Assembly (NCBI RefSeq): GCF_014640555.1
Contig: NZ_BMHE01000003.1
Coordinates: forward strand, 286,295 to 350,294
Source of the DNA: Paenibacillus marchantiophytorum
GTDB lineage: Bacteria > Bacillota > Bacilli > Paenibacillales > NBRC-103111
Direction: 5' to 3'
Length of the DNA: 64,000 nt
The first letter of the stretch is position 1. Every line of letters starts with the position of its first letter. Below are positions 27,119 through 36,974 of the stretch, piece after piece. The position numbers were made by a program, and so were the translations under genes. The notes beneath the pieces were generated by a model. It was not told the origin of the DNA. It saw only the letters and a list, made by a program, of their open reading frames with translations, and searched no databases.

Positions 27119-27922
27119 CTAATTTGAGAAGCGTACCGTCTCACCTGAATTAATCTTAACGGTTTCTTGGTTCACACTGATCCATACAGGAATGGCGCTC
27201 GGATTGTAAACCACCTTCCCATTGACGGTAAGCTGAAGCGAACGAACAGCGTTCATATAATCGTAGATCTCAATATTAGTTGCAAACCACACGTCTTCCC
27301 TTGCTGACAATAATTTCCCGAAAGATTCCATGAGCTCCCAGTTCGAATCATTATCGAACTCATAGCTGTGACCCCAAACATACAGCAGACCCATGGTATG
27401 CCAAACGGAACGATTTAGAAATTCTTCGGTTCTTTGCAGTAAATTATTATTATGATGGCAAGTAGCTCCCCATTGCAGGAACTGATTTGGCAATTGGAAG
27501 GAAAGATGCGATTCGGTCGTTCTCGCGTAAGCGATACCAAGAGAGGATAACACTTCAACAACGCGTGAATCCGTCGTACCAAAAGGATAGGACATCCCTC
27601 TGACCGGGTAGCCAGCCAGTTCTTCAAGCGCGCTGCGATCTTCCATAATTTCCATGATCAATCGCTCACGGGGAATTTCCGTCAAATGCGGATGAGTAAC
27701 CGTATGAATAGCAATCTCGTGGCCTTGAAATAAGGCAGCTACTTCATCGCGGCGAATGAATCCATCTCGATCTAGCGTGCTCGAATTCAAATGAAACGTG
27801 CTTTTCAGACCATGTCGATTCAATATTTCAACAAGTGCACGGTCGTGAACTCGCCCATCATCATAGCTTAAAGTTGCTGCCTTGTCTTTCCCGTCTGGAT
27901 AGCGATTTAAGCGAATTTTCAT
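27119..27922 (-). CDS. Polysaccharide deacetylase family protein
   Basis: A 267-residue NodB-homology domain protein. Motif 1 is LSYDDGRVHD (catalytic base and metal aspartate), motif 2 is HTVTHPHL (HxxxH metal ligands) and motif 3 is SYPFG. There is no signal peptide, so it would act inside the cell, unlike peptidoglycan deacetylases; an intracellular sugar derivative is a plausible substrate. Its start overlaps the Gfo/Idh stop by 4 nt, implying translational coupling and a joint pathway. Confidence 0.85.
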   Translation of the reverse strand: MKIRLNRYPDGKDKAATLSYDDGRVHDRALVEILNRHGLKSTFHLNSSTLDRDGFIRRDEVAALFQGHEIAIHTVTHPHLTEIPRERLIMEIMEDRSALEELAGYPVRGMSYPFGTTDSRVVEVLSSLGIAYARTTESHLSFQLPNQFLQWGATCHHNNNLLQRTEEFLNRSVWHTMGLLYVWGHSYEFDNDSNWELMESFGKLLSAREDVWFATNIEIYDYMNAVRSLQLTVNGKVVYNPSAIPVWISVNQETVKINSGETVRFSN

Positions 27923-28896
27923 TTCGTACCTAACTTAATTGGGAGTCCGCTTTGGGATGACGCTAACGCCGCCAATGTAATGCGCAGTGTAACGGCCGCG
28001 TCGGTATAGTCAGTTAAGATACGCGAGCGATCTCCTGTTTTAATCGCATACAAGAAGGCATCCGTTTCTCGTTCATAAGGATTCGCATTGTCCTTATATT
28101 CCGTAATCAGAGAACCTTCATGATGTTTCAAATATTGACTTTGCTGGATTTCCAGCACGCCTTGATCCGTAAACAGTTCGAGGCCAGAGCGGTGTCCAAA
28201 AGGAAGAATACAAGTATTCGTCAACGACGCGATTGCGCCATTGGCAAGTTTCAGTGTGACTGCGCCGACATCTGCAACTTCAACGCCCTCATGACTCGTA
28301 TGCATGTGACGCTGCGCATAGGCGGCATACACTTCTTCCACTTCACCGACTAAGTAACGGACTAAATCCACGATGTGCGTCGTTTGCTCGACGAATTGTC
28401 CGCCGGATCCACCCTGCTTGCGCCACCAAGGAACACCAGGCATCTGCCCCATCCAACCGCCGACGGCCATGCCGACTTTTCTTGTTTCCAGTAGTTTACG
28501 GGCTGTTTGGGCCGCATCCGTATAGCGGATATGATAACCAACCGAGGTGATGATCTGTTTGCTTTCAACAAGCTGCTGAATCCGATCAACCGTTTGCATG
28601 TCGAGTCCAATTGGCTTTTCTACCAAAAAAGGAAGATTGCGCGCGAGGATAGCCTCTTCAATCGGGCCATGAGCCATCGGTGGAACATTGATATAAACCG
28701 CATCCGGTTTACACGTATCCAATAACTGTTCAATGTCATCAAAAGCTTGAGAACCTGCATAACGCTGAGCCAGCTTCTCCGCTTTGTGGATTGACGTGCC
28801 AAGGAAAGCTACGACTTGCACATCGTCTCTTGCAGCTAATAAATCAGCATGTTTATCAGCAAACCAACCGGTGCCGATAATGGCAATTTTCAACAT
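27919..28896 (-). CDS. Gfo/Idh/MocA family oxidoreductase
   Basis: A 325-residue NAD(P)-binding dehydrogenase. The Rossmann element is IAIIGTGWFADKHADLLAAR, and FLVEKPIGLD supplies the EKP lysine. The second domain contains GGQFVEQTTHIVDLVRYLVG with the family's conserved histidine. It is the first gene of a two-gene operon with the deacetylase. It probably oxidises or reduces a sugar or cyclitol; the exact substrate is unknown. The RBS is GAGGGAG. Confidence 0.88.
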   Translation of the reverse strand: MLKIAIIGTGWFADKHADLLAARDDVQVVAFLGTSIHKAEKLAQRYAGSQAFDDIEQLLDTCKPDAVYINVPPMAHGPIEEAILARNLPFLVEKPIGLDMQTVDRIQQLVESKQIITSVGYHIRYTDAAQTARKLLETRKVGMAVGGWMGQMPGVPWWRKQGGSGGQFVEQTTHIVDLVRYLVGEVEEVYAAYAQRHMHTSHEGVEVADVGAVTLKLANGAIASLTNTCILPFGHRSGLELFTDQGVLEIQQSQYLKHHEGSLITEYKDNANPYERETDAFLYAIKTGDRSRILTDYTDAAVTLRITLAALASSQSGLPIKLGTK

Positions 28897-29098
28897 AATT
28901 TGACTTCTCCCTCTAATTGAGTGATAGAATGTACATCATAACCCAGTATAACCCTTGTCACCGTCATTTTCGATATTTGCGGAAAAAATTTGTTATTGAT
29001 TTCCACATTGGAAAGATCTTTCAATGCCTTTATCCCCAAAGTATGTTTAAATAGACATATCACGTTTTGAAAAATCCAGTGAAAGGTAATAAATAACT

Positions 29099-29503
29099 AT
29101 GAAAACAGCCTCTTTTTTGTTACCGAAAGATAAAGTTGCCTATATCCATTCCTCTTCATCGATGAAAGAAGCACTTGAACAATTAGAACAGCATTATTAC
29201 ACAGCACTGCCAATCGTTGATCCCGAAGGAAAATACGCGGGAACACTTACCGAAGGCGATCTGTTGTGGACATTAAAGGACACGCCTGGCCTGGACTTCA
29301 CCAACATGGATCAAGTCCAAGTCTGTGACATTGAGAAGAATACTCGTAATGAATCGGTTTCTATTCATGCCCATATGGAAGATATGCTGGCGCTGGCGGC
29401 CGATCAGAATTTTGTTCCAGTAGTCGATGATGACTTTATTTTCCTCGGGATCATTCGTCGTAAAGATATTATTGAATACTACATGAGAAATATTACAGAC
29501 TGA
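29099..29503 (+). CDS. CBS-domain protein
   Basis: A 134-residue protein made of two CBS motifs. The first covers about residues 8-55 (PIVDPEGKYAGTLTEGDLLW) and the second residues 75-130 (FVPVVDDDFIFLGIIRRKDI). Stand-alone CBS pairs bind adenine nucleotides such as AMP or c-di-AMP and act as energy sensors; the ligand is not known. It is a single gene, divergent from the Gfo/Idh operon, and ends at a bidirectional terminator. Confidence 0.88.
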   Translation: MKTASFLLPKDKVAYIHSSSSMKEALEQLEQHYYTALPIVDPEGKYAGTLTEGDLLWTLKDTPGLDFTNMDQVQVCDIEKNTRNESVSIHAHMEDMLALAADQNFVPVVDDDFIFLGIIRRKDIIEYYMRNITD

Positions 29504-29521
29504 TGGATAGATGCAAATGAT

Positions 29522-29552
29522 AAAAATCGCCTCCGTGACGGGGGCGATTTTT
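29522..29552. terminator. Bidirectional terminator
   Basis: A hairpin AAAATCGCC...GGCGATTTTT with T-runs on both strands, between the convergent CBS gene and the histidine kinase gene. It can end both transcripts. Confidence 0.9.
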
Positions 29553-29565
29553 TGTGTTAATCAAA

Positions 29566-31452
29566 TCAAACGGCCTGATCCCCCACAGGCTTGAGACATT
29601 TATCCAAAGGCAACCGCAAGGTCATTCGTGTTCCTTGGTTCTCCTCACTTTCAAAGGCAAATTCCGCTTCGTCGCCATAATACATTTTCATCCGCGTAAT
29701 GACATTTCGCAGACCGAACAAATCATTCTCCCGCTTGCGATCTGTCGAGATGCCCTCGGCAGCGAGCTTGGCCGATTCTTCCAGCTTGGCGCGGATATAG
29801 GCGAGTTTGGCCTTATTTACCCCTACACCGTTGTCGGTGACCTCAAAAATAAGCAGATTACCTTCCGTATACGAAGAAATGACAAGCTCCCCGCCCGTGC
29901 TTTGTTTTTCCAGACCATGCAGAACGGCATTCTCTACGAGCGGCTGCAGCAACAGCTTTAACACATGGTAGGGCTCGCTCTCTTTGGCAATCTCATATCG
30001 AACAGTAAAATGATCTAAAAATCGCAGCTGCTGAACTTTAATGTAATACGTCAGATGCATGATGGTTTCACTGACCGGGAATGTTTCGTTGCCTTTATTC
30101 AGACTTAACCGAAAAAACCTGGATAAATTCAAAACCATTTCACTAATTTCATCCGCGTCATAGTTCTTCGCCGTCCAATAGATAGAATCCAGCGTATTGT
30201 AAAGAAAATGCGGATTGATCTGCGACTGGAGAAATTTCAGTTCCATTTTGGAAAGCAGCAGTTGTTTCTCGTAATGGTCGCGAATGAGCGACTTCTGGTT
30301 CTCCGCCATGCGGTTGAAGGACTCAATCACATAGCCTAACTCGTCCACTCGCGTATCTTCCAGCTGTATAGTGAAATTCCCGGTGCGGAGCTGCTTCATT
30401 CCGTAAGCCAGTTTCCGCAGAGGTGCCGAGAAGCCACGGTATACGATCCATGAAATCAGAATGGCGAGTACCAGACTGACGACAACGATGCCATACGTGA
30501 ACACTTTTAAAGAATCGGTATGACTGCGAATTTCCCACAGGGGCTGCTCCATCATGAGAGACCATCCCGAGAATTTGGATTTGACACTGATTGTAACCAT
30601 TTCTGTGCCGGTTTGCGGGGATCTGCGCACCGATCTGATGTCATGCTCTTGCTTCCATACTTGTGGGTTTACACGTGCCCCCGTGCCCGTTATCGGACTT
30701 CCATCGCTGTCAAACAAATAAATATTTGCGTTTGTGGAAGGAAGAAGCGGCTTCGCCAGCTCGATCAACGCTGTTTTCTTAATGGAGATCACGAGTAAAT
30801 TGGGATTCATTAATGTGCGGTTGTAAGGATCCATTGTCCGAATAAGATGCACACTATCGGTGTCAAAATAGGATTCACTTTCCTGTGGTGTATAAAATAC
30901 GGTGCCCCCGCTGGCTTCCATTAGTCGAATGTACCATTCTTGCTTCTCAACGCCTTCAGGCAGCTTGCGGCCGCCGATTTTCGTGGAAATGACGGTGCGT
31001 GAAGGCATATGAATAATCGTTATTTGATCTACCGTAAGATTGACGGTTGTCATATTCGTGATCTGATCCATCACTTGCGCCAGCTGGACGAATGACTGCT
31101 TATCAGGCTCCTGACCGATAGATTGGAGCGTCGTATTCATATTCATATCGAAAGCAATCAAGGAGGATAACTGTTCAATATTTTGCAGCGTAAGGTCAAT
31201 GTAATCAGCCATCGTATGCAAGGCTCCCTGGGTTCTTTCCCCCGTTTGCACCTCTAGAATCATTTGTGATTTAACGATGGCAAACAAACTGAAGCCCGAG
31301 ATTGGCAGTAAGATCAGCAGAAAGTAACACATGAGTCTGACTTGAATAAAACCGGTCAATAATTTGCGGATTCTGGTCCAGAAATCTTGGGTTTTGCTTC
31401 GATTATTTGCCGGATGCCCGCCACCATTCATTGACTTCCCCCGATATTTCAT
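29566..31452 (-). CDS. Two-component sensor histidine kinase, YesM type
   Basis: A 628-residue membrane kinase. A first membrane helix lies at about residues 40-62; a large extracellular dCache-like sensor follows to about residue 305, then a second helix, a HAMP domain and the His_kinase domain with LQSQINPHFLYNTLDSIYWT (phospho-His region). The ATPase domain has VENAVLHGLEK and DNGVGV. These kinases sense sugars or cell-wall signals and pair with AraC-type regulators. No response regulator is adjacent; the nearest is at 45803-47401. The start at 31452 has AAGGAGG and overlaps the binding-protein gene end by 50 nt. Confidence 0.9.
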   Translation of the reverse strand: MKYRGKSMNGGGHPANNRSKTQDFWTRIRKLLTGFIQVRLMCYFLLILLPISGFSLFAIVKSQMILEVQTGERTQGALHTMADYIDLTLQNIEQLSSLIAFDMNMNTTLQSIGQEPDKQSFVQLAQVMDQITNMTTVNLTVDQITIIHMPSRTVISTKIGGRKLPEGVEKQEWYIRLMEASGGTVFYTPQESESYFDTDSVHLIRTMDPYNRTLMNPNLLVISIKKTALIELAKPLLPSTNANIYLFDSDGSPITGTGARVNPQVWKQEHDIRSVRRSPQTGTEMVTISVKSKFSGWSLMMEQPLWEIRSHTDSLKVFTYGIVVVSLVLAILISWIVYRGFSAPLRKLAYGMKQLRTGNFTIQLEDTRVDELGYVIESFNRMAENQKSLIRDHYEKQLLLSKMELKFLQSQINPHFLYNTLDSIYWTAKNYDADEISEMVLNLSRFFRLSLNKGNETFPVSETIMHLTYYIKVQQLRFLDHFTVRYEIAKESEPYHVLKLLLQPLVENAVLHGLEKQSTGGELVISSYTEGNLLIFEVTDNGVGVNKAKLAYIRAKLEESAKLAAEGISTDRKRENDLFGLRNVITRMKMYYGDEAEFAFESEENQGTRMTLRLPLDKCLKPVGDQAV

Positions 31453-32914
31453 CGCCTCCGGCCTCCTTCCATCTTTTCACAAAGGCATCGAATTCATCAA
31501 GGGGACTCATTCCTGCGATAATCCGCGTAAATGTTTCTTCCTGCAGCTTAGAAAGCTTCACTTGATGCTTGCCCATGGCAGGTGTCGGCGGTCCATTAAA
31601 GCGATTCAGCTGCAAGTGACTTTCGATTCGCTGCAAATTGTCATACAGCCTATATTGCTCGCCCAATCCTTCTAACCGATCCCGCGTCATAGCTGGATCC
31701 ACTGTATCCGCCAAGGCTCCATAAATGCCCCGATAGGCCTGTTTGATATGTTCATCAAATTGAATCGTCAGCTTTCCGTTTACCTGCTTCCATACTTTGT
31801 TTTCAAAACCAAGCTTCAACGTTTTTTGACCGGGTCCTGCGATAAAATCAAGGAATTTCACCACGGATTCCGCGTTTTGGCTTTTTACTGGGACAACATT
31901 ATAAGAACGTACATTGGATGTGCTGTATACGCCGCGGTTACCAGAAGGACCGATTGGAAAATCCAGCGGGATCCACACGGCTTGCGGATCATTTTTGCGA
32001 TTCTCAGCAATACTCGCTCGAGTATCTGACCAAGCCGCCGAGAAAAGTCCTACTTTCCCAAGCGCCACCTTTTCATTGAGAACATCAATTTTGTTCAATG
32101 GGAATTCCGGGTCCAATATATTTTGCTCATATAAACTGCGCAGGTAAGCGAGTGCTTCTTTCATCTCAGGCAGTATGCCGGCATAAACCAACTTGCCCTC
32201 ACGTTCGTACCATGCATTCTTCTGGACGCCAAAAGCGCCAAGAAAAGGAGAAGTCCTTCCAAGGCGCTCTAGAATCGAAAGTCCAAAGGTATCCTTCTGT
32301 CCATTGCCATCCGGATCTCTCTCCGCGAAAGCTTTCATAACCGCCGTGTATTCCTCAATCGTTCGCGGAGGCTCCAGACCCAGCTTATCCAGCCAATCCT
32401 TGCGGACATACATGATCTCTGTCCCCTTCACCTCGTTCAAACTCGGAATCGCATAAATGTTGCCATTGACGGTTACATGATCCCAAGCTTCCTTAGGTAT
32501 CTTGGCTTTCAAATTAGGGCCATATCGCTCAATATAGCTGTTCAACGGTGTTAACGCTTTTTGGTTTACAAAGTTAACAAACCAGGAAGGACTGCTTGTG
32601 TTGAGCAGATCCGGAGGATCACCCGATGTCATAATGACATTTAATTTTTCATCGTATCCATTAAGCGGCGGCAAAGTCACACTTACTTCTACGCCAGTAT
32701 TTTTCTCGATATAGGCTAGATAAGGATTATTGTTCGCATCCATTCCCTCAGGAAAGTTAAGTCCCAAGCTGTTGGCGACAATACGGATGGCAGGTGCTTT
32801 GGCATTGGGACTAGATGCGCTTAGATTTCCATTCTCTTGATAGCTGCAGCCGCTCACTGTCAAACAGGTAATCCATGTTAGTATAACGTGAACAAATTGC
32901 TTTCTTTTTGTCAT
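31403..32914 (-). CDS. Extracellular sugar-binding lipoprotein (family 1, LplA/YtcQ type)
   Basis: A 503-residue lipoprotein: signal peptide with lipobox LTVSGCSYQ, then the long form of family 1 binding proteins used with LplB/LplC-type permeases (YVRKDWLDKLGLEPPRTIEE; AWSDTRASI). No permeases follow it; the kinase gene does, with an overlap. It may feed the permeases at 43.7-45.6 kb, or act as the sensor partner of the kinase. The RBS is AAGGAGG. It is the second gene of an operon that begins with the SGNH hydrolase. Confidence 0.88.
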   Translation of the reverse strand: MTKRKQFVHVILTWITCLTVSGCSYQENGNLSASSPNAKAPAIRIVANSLGLNFPEGMDANNNPYLAYIEKNTGVEVSVTLPPLNGYDEKLNVIMTSGDPPDLLNTSSPSWFVNFVNQKALTPLNSYIERYGPNLKAKIPKEAWDHVTVNGNIYAIPSLNEVKGTEIMYVRKDWLDKLGLEPPRTIEEYTAVMKAFAERDPDGNGQKDTFGLSILERLGRTSPFLGAFGVQKNAWYEREGKLVYAGILPEMKEALAYLRSLYEQNILDPEFPLNKIDVLNEKVALGKVGLFSAAWSDTRASIAENRKNDPQAVWIPLDFPIGPSGNRGVYSTSNVRSYNVVPVKSQNAESVVKFLDFIAGPGQKTLKLGFENKVWKQVNGKLTIQFDEHIKQAYRGIYGALADTVDPAMTRDRLEGLGEQYRLYDNLQRIESHLQLNRFNGPPTPAMGKHQVKLSKLQEETFTRIIAGMSPLDEFDAFVKRWKEAGGDEISGEVNEWWRASGK

Positions 32915-32945
32915 GGAACCCCTCCTTCACTTCTCCCCGATACAC

Positions 32946-34055
32946 CTATATGTCCGCTAATATCTGCTTGATAACCGGCGCAAGTCCATCAGCCATTCGT
33001 AGAAATCCAAGGTCAGTTGGATGTACGCCATCGACTGTACATTCATGAGAATGCTCACCAAGCAGTTGGGAACCATCACAAAAGAATATATGCATGTCCT
33101 CCAACTCTTCACGCCTGTGAGCTACCGTTTGAATTTGAAATTGTTTGTTTACCTCCCGTTCCTGCGACAACTGCTTATCAAATCTTTCTTTGGCATAAAT
33201 AATTCTGGAAATGACAAGAATCGGGATTAGAGGATGCTTCTCTCTATAGATGGATATAAAGGCTGGCAATGTCTGTTTAAATACTTCCGTAGACACACTG
33301 TTAGCTTCATAATCCAATATCAACATCGCCGGGTCGGGAATTTCACTCAGAATCTGGGCAAGTTCCGGCTCGCCCTTGCCATTGCCCGAGAAACCAAGAT
33401 TCAGGAATTCCATGTTGATGCGTCGCGATAGAATGTTGGTATAGGACATCCCAGGTCTCGTCGCACAGCCCCCTTGGGTGATTGAAGTACCGTATAGGAT
33501 GATCTTTTTATTGCTTTCATACGACGGTGGAGGTGTCACGCTTGCTTCGCTGTCTAAACCGACCCAGACCTCTTCGACCCCTTGATAGAGCGGGAAGTTT
33601 AACGTAATGAAACGATTCTCAGGTGAGAACTGACGAAAGATCGTGCTTTCATACGCCGTTAGCTGGTGATTAAATGTGGTGGTTCCATAATAAAACTGCT
33701 CTCCGGAATCGCCAATATAACAATCAAATCCACATTGACCGGTGGCAGGCATATGGTTCATATTCGCTGCACCTGACAATTTCACTTTCACCATCAATGT
33801 TGATGCATCTGTCATAAAGCGGATTTGTCCGCCAGATGTACAGTTGGCTAACGAATCTACAGCTTCCGTAATGGGCTGTGAGGGCTGAATAGGCAAACGG
33901 CGATACTGTCTTTCTGCTTGCAGCCAGCCAAAACCAGCAATTTGAAAAGGCAGCTCAAGCGGGCTGTACCATACGATCCCTGTATCATCGGATTGTTGAA
34001 TACGCATGTTGGTATCCAGCTTCATGGCATTCACGGATGAAGATTGTTGACTCAT
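32946..34055 (-). CDS. SGNH/GDSL-family hydrolase (carbohydrate esterase-like)
   Basis: A 369-residue protein with two parts. The N-terminal about 175 residues form a beta-rich domain as in two-domain acetylxylan-esterase-like enzymes. The SGNH hydrolase domain follows: block I ILYGTSITQGG (nucleophile serine), block II FSGNGKGEPE and block V VDGVHPTDLG (catalytic Asp-His). There is no signal peptide, so the enzyme would be cytoplasmic. It probably deacetylates imported sugars. The start at 34055 fits CAGGAGG; the longer frame to 34085 covers that site. Confidence 0.85.
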   Translation of the reverse strand: MSQQSSSVNAMKLDTNMRIQQSDDTGIVWYSPLELPFQIAGFGWLQAERQYRRLPIQPSQPITEAVDSLANCTSGGQIRFMTDASTLMVKVKLSGAANMNHMPATGQCGFDCYIGDSGEQFYYGTTTFNHQLTAYESTIFRQFSPENRFITLNFPLYQGVEEVWVGLDSEASVTPPPSYESNKKIILYGTSITQGGCATRPGMSYTNILSRRINMEFLNLGFSGNGKGEPELAQILSEIPDPAMLILDYEANSVSTEVFKQTLPAFISIYREKHPLIPILVISRIIYAKERFDKQLSQEREVNKQFQIQTVAHRREELEDMHIFFCDGSQLLGEHSHECTVDGVHPTDLGFLRMADGLAPVIKQILADI

Positions 34056-34271
34056 TGAAAAGCGCCTCCTGACGGCTTGCCTCATAATATTTTCTCGTGA
34101 TATTCATTTTCGTCATCTGCGCGTTAATCCCTTTTTTGGACGGATCAATGGTTATTAAAGTACCAAAAGAAGTCATCGTCCTCTGCTGTGGCGCCGTTCC
34201 CGCTGTAATACAATGGGGGTAGCCTGTGGAAACCTGTAGGTGAGAAGCAACTTAAAGGAGGGATTCATCCG

Positions 34272-35882
34272 TTGGGAGCTACAACAAGCGAAACTAATAC
34301 CGTACATAACCAACAAGAAATGAGAGCCGATATCGCCATTATCGGCGGTGGAACCGGCGGCTTCGCCGCTGCGCTTGCGGCAGCGAAGTCAGGCAAATCG
34401 GTTATTATGACCGAGGAAACCGAATGGATCGGCGGACAGCTTACCAGTCAGGCGGTTCCGCCGGATGAACATCCGTGGATTGAGCAATTCGGCTGTACCC
34501 GCACGTATCGGCAATTTCGTGACGGTGTCAGAGATTACTATCGACGTCATTTCCCCCTGACAGCCGAAGCACAAGCCCGTGTTCATCTAAATCCCGGGAA
34601 CGGCGGTGTGTCTCGCCTTTGTCACGAGCCGCGCGCAGCTTTGGCGGTCTTGAAGGATATGCTTGCCCCCTATGTTCACAGCGGCCGCTTGCAAATTCTT
34701 TACCGCCATCGCGCTGCCTCCGCCGTGTTGGAAGGGAACAACGTCCGCCAAGTCATCGTTCGCAATTTGCTGACGGATGACCTCGTAACGCTAACCGCCG
34801 CGTATTTCCTCGATGCGACGGAGTGCGGGGATGTTCTGCCGCTTGCTGGAGCGGAATATGTGACCGGCGCCGAATCGTTCAGCCAAACCGGCGAACCCCA
34901 TGCCGTCGAAGGGGCCGCACTTCCGCAGGACATGCAAGGTTTCACCCATTGCTTCGCCATGGATTATGTCGAAGGCGAAGATCACACGATCGAGCGGCCT
35001 GAGCGCTACGATTTCTGGCGGGCGTACAAGGCGGATTTCTGGCCCGATCGCTTGTTAAGCTGGACCGGTGTTCGCCCTCATACACTGGAAGCCGTGAATT
35101 ATGAACTTTTTGAAGGCACAGAAAGATACTCGCTCTTCTATTATCGGCGTATCATTGATGCTGCGAACTTCGAGAAGGGCTTCTATCCGGGGAGTATAAC
35201 GCTCGTCAACTGGCCTCAGAATGATTATTGGATAGGTTCTGTCATCGACGTCAGCGAAAGTGAAAGAGAGCAGCATCTTTGGGATGCCAAGCAGCTAAGC
35301 CTCTCGCTTCTCTACTGGCTGCAAACCGAGGCGCCTCGGCCAGATGGCGGACACGGGTACCCAGGACTGCGTCTTCGCAAAGATGTTGTTGGCACTGAAG
35401 ACGGCCTGGCCATGTACCCTTACATTCGGGAATCACGCCGTATTAAAGCGGAATTTACCGTGCTTGAACAACATGTAAGCGCAGCTTGTCGGCCTGACGG
35501 GAAAGCGGAGACGTTCGATGACTCCGTCGGCATCGGATGCTACCGTATTGACCTTCATCCGAGTACAGGCAATCGCCACTACATCGATATCTCTTCCCTG
35601 CCATTTCAAATACCGCTAGGCAGCTTGATCCCAGTACGAATCAATAACCTGCTGCCTGCGTGCAAAAATTTGGGTGTTACCCATATCACGAACGGCTGCT
35701 ATCGACTCCATCCCGTCGAATGGAATATTGGTGAAGCCGCTGGGTTTCTCGCGAGTCATTGTATAGACCGCGGCTTGCTTCCGCGTGAAGTTCGCAATCA
35801 ACAACCAGAACTTCGCGAATTCCAGCGAAAGCTCACGAACGATGGGATCGAACTTACCTGGCCTTCCATTCATTCCGTTTAA
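34272..35882 (+). CDS. FAD-dependent oxidoreductase (FAD_oxidored family)
   Basis: A 536-residue flavoprotein. The FAD-binding dinucleotide fold is ADIAIIGGGTGGFAAALAAA, followed by the EWIGGQLTSQ element, and a later YFLDATECGDVLPLAG. The family often occurs in carbohydrate loci with unknown reactions. It starts with TTG at 34272 behind AAAGGAGGG. It is the first gene of an operon with a Gfo/Idh enzyme and a secreted glycosidase-like protein, and divergent from the SGNH/binding protein/kinase operon, so a shared sugar pathway is inferred. Confidence 0.85.
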   Translation: MGATTSETNTVHNQQEMRADIAIIGGGTGGFAAALAAAKSGKSVIMTEETEWIGGQLTSQAVPPDEHPWIEQFGCTRTYRQFRDGVRDYYRRHFPLTAEAQARVHLNPGNGGVSRLCHEPRAALAVLKDMLAPYVHSGRLQILYRHRAASAVLEGNNVRQVIVRNLLTDDLVTLTAAYFLDATECGDVLPLAGAEYVTGAESFSQTGEPHAVEGAALPQDMQGFTHCFAMDYVEGEDHTIERPERYDFWRAYKADFWPDRLLSWTGVRPHTLEAVNYELFEGTERYSLFYYRRIIDAANFEKGFYPGSITLVNWPQNDYWIGSVIDVSESEREQHLWDAKQLSLSLLYWLQTEAPRPDGGHGYPGLRLRKDVVGTEDGLAMYPYIRESRRIKAEFTVLEQHVSAACRPDGKAETFDDSVGIGCYRIDLHPSTGNRHYIDISSLPFQIPLGSLIPVRINNLLPACKNLGVTHITNGCYRLHPVEWNIGEAAGFLASHCIDRGLLPREVRNQQPELREFQRKLTNDGIELTWPSIHSV

Positions 35883-35913
35883 TACATTCTATTGAATAAG
35901 GGGTTATTCACTT

Positions 35914-36972
35914 ATGAGCAAACAACGTATTGCCGTGATCGGCGCAGGTTCCATATCTGAAATGCATTTGAAATCGTATCAAAACAACCCGGACGCCGAG
36001 CTCTATGCGATCTGCGATCTGAACGAAGAACGGGCGCAAGCCAAGGCAGAGAAATACGGCATTCCTCATGTTTTTACAGACTACAAAGCGCTGTTGGCTG
36101 ATGCGAGCATAGATGCCGTGAGCATCTGTACATGGAATAACAGCCATGCCCCTATCTCCATTGCTGCGCTTGAAGCCGGGAAGAATGTGCTCACCGAAAA
36201 GCCGCTTTGTAAAACCGTGGAAGAGGCACTCGCTGTTGAACAGGCTGTCCGTCGTTCTGGAAAAACCCTTCAGGTAGGCTTCGTAAGGCGGTACGCTTCG
36301 AACACCAGCATTGTGAAATCCTTCTTGGATAACGGGGAACTCGGCGATATTTACTATGCCAAAGCTTCGTGTATACGCCGCCTAGGCAACCCTGGGGGTT
36401 GGTTTTCGGATATCGAGCGCTCTGGCGGCGGTCCTCTGATCGATGTCGGCGTACATGTGATTGATTTGTGCTGGTATTTGATGGGGAAACCGAAAGTAAA
36501 GTCAGTATCCGGCAATACGTACAAAAAACTAGGCAATCGGGCTAATGTCAAAAATCTCGCTTTTTACAAAGCGGCTGACTACGATGCTACCCACAATACG
36601 GTGGAAGATTTGGCGAACGCCTTGATCCGTTTTGAGAATGGGGCCTCCCTGCTCGTAGACGTCAGTTTCACGCTTCATGCCAAGGAAGATGAGCTGACTG
36701 TTAAGCTTTATGGCGAAAACGGCGGTGCCGAACTGGAACCGGAATTAGCTATTATTACGGAAAAATACGACACGATTTTGAATCTTACGCCTCAAATCAA
36801 TAACCTGTCCTTTGACTTTGTTGCCGGTTTCCAGCAAGAAATTAACTATTTCATTGAAGTTTGCCAAGGAAAGAAAGCAACGCTTTCGCCCGTTGAAGAT
36901 GGCGTCGAGATGATGAAAATTCTTTGCGGCATTTATGAATCAAGTGAGCAAGGAAAAGAAATACACTTCTAA
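35914..36972 (+). CDS. Gfo/Idh/MocA family oxidoreductase
   Basis: A 352-residue NAD(P)-dependent dehydrogenase with IAVIGAGSISEMHLKSYQNN at the start and NVLTEKPLCKTVEEAL (EKP motif) near residue 95. The catalytic region GGGPLIDVGVHVIDLCWYLM has the conserved aspartate and histidine. It lies 31 nt after the flavoprotein and 2 nt before the large secreted protein. It likely takes part in a multi-step oxidation of a sugar together with the flavoprotein. The substrate is unknown. Confidence 0.9.
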   Translation: MSKQRIAVIGAGSISEMHLKSYQNNPDAELYAICDLNEERAQAKAEKYGIPHVFTDYKALLADASIDAVSICTWNNSHAPISIAALEAGKNVLTEKPLCKTVEEALAVEQAVRRSGKTLQVGFVRRYASNTSIVKSFLDNGELGDIYYAKASCIRRLGNPGGWFSDIERSGGGPLIDVGVHVIDLCWYLMGKPKVKSVSGNTYKKLGNRANVKNLAFYKAADYDATHNTVEDLANALIRFENGASLLVDVSFTLHAKEDELTVKLYGENGGAELEPELAIITEKYDTILNLTPQINNLSFDFVAGFQQEINYFIEVCQGKKATLSPVEDGVEMMKILCGIYESSEQGKEIHF

Positions 36973-36974
36973 CG

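Noticed and set aside
31403-31452. Frameshift between the binding-protein and kinase genes
   Set aside because: Both proteins are complete and the kinase has its own AAGGAGG and ATG; it is a normal 50-nt gene overlap.
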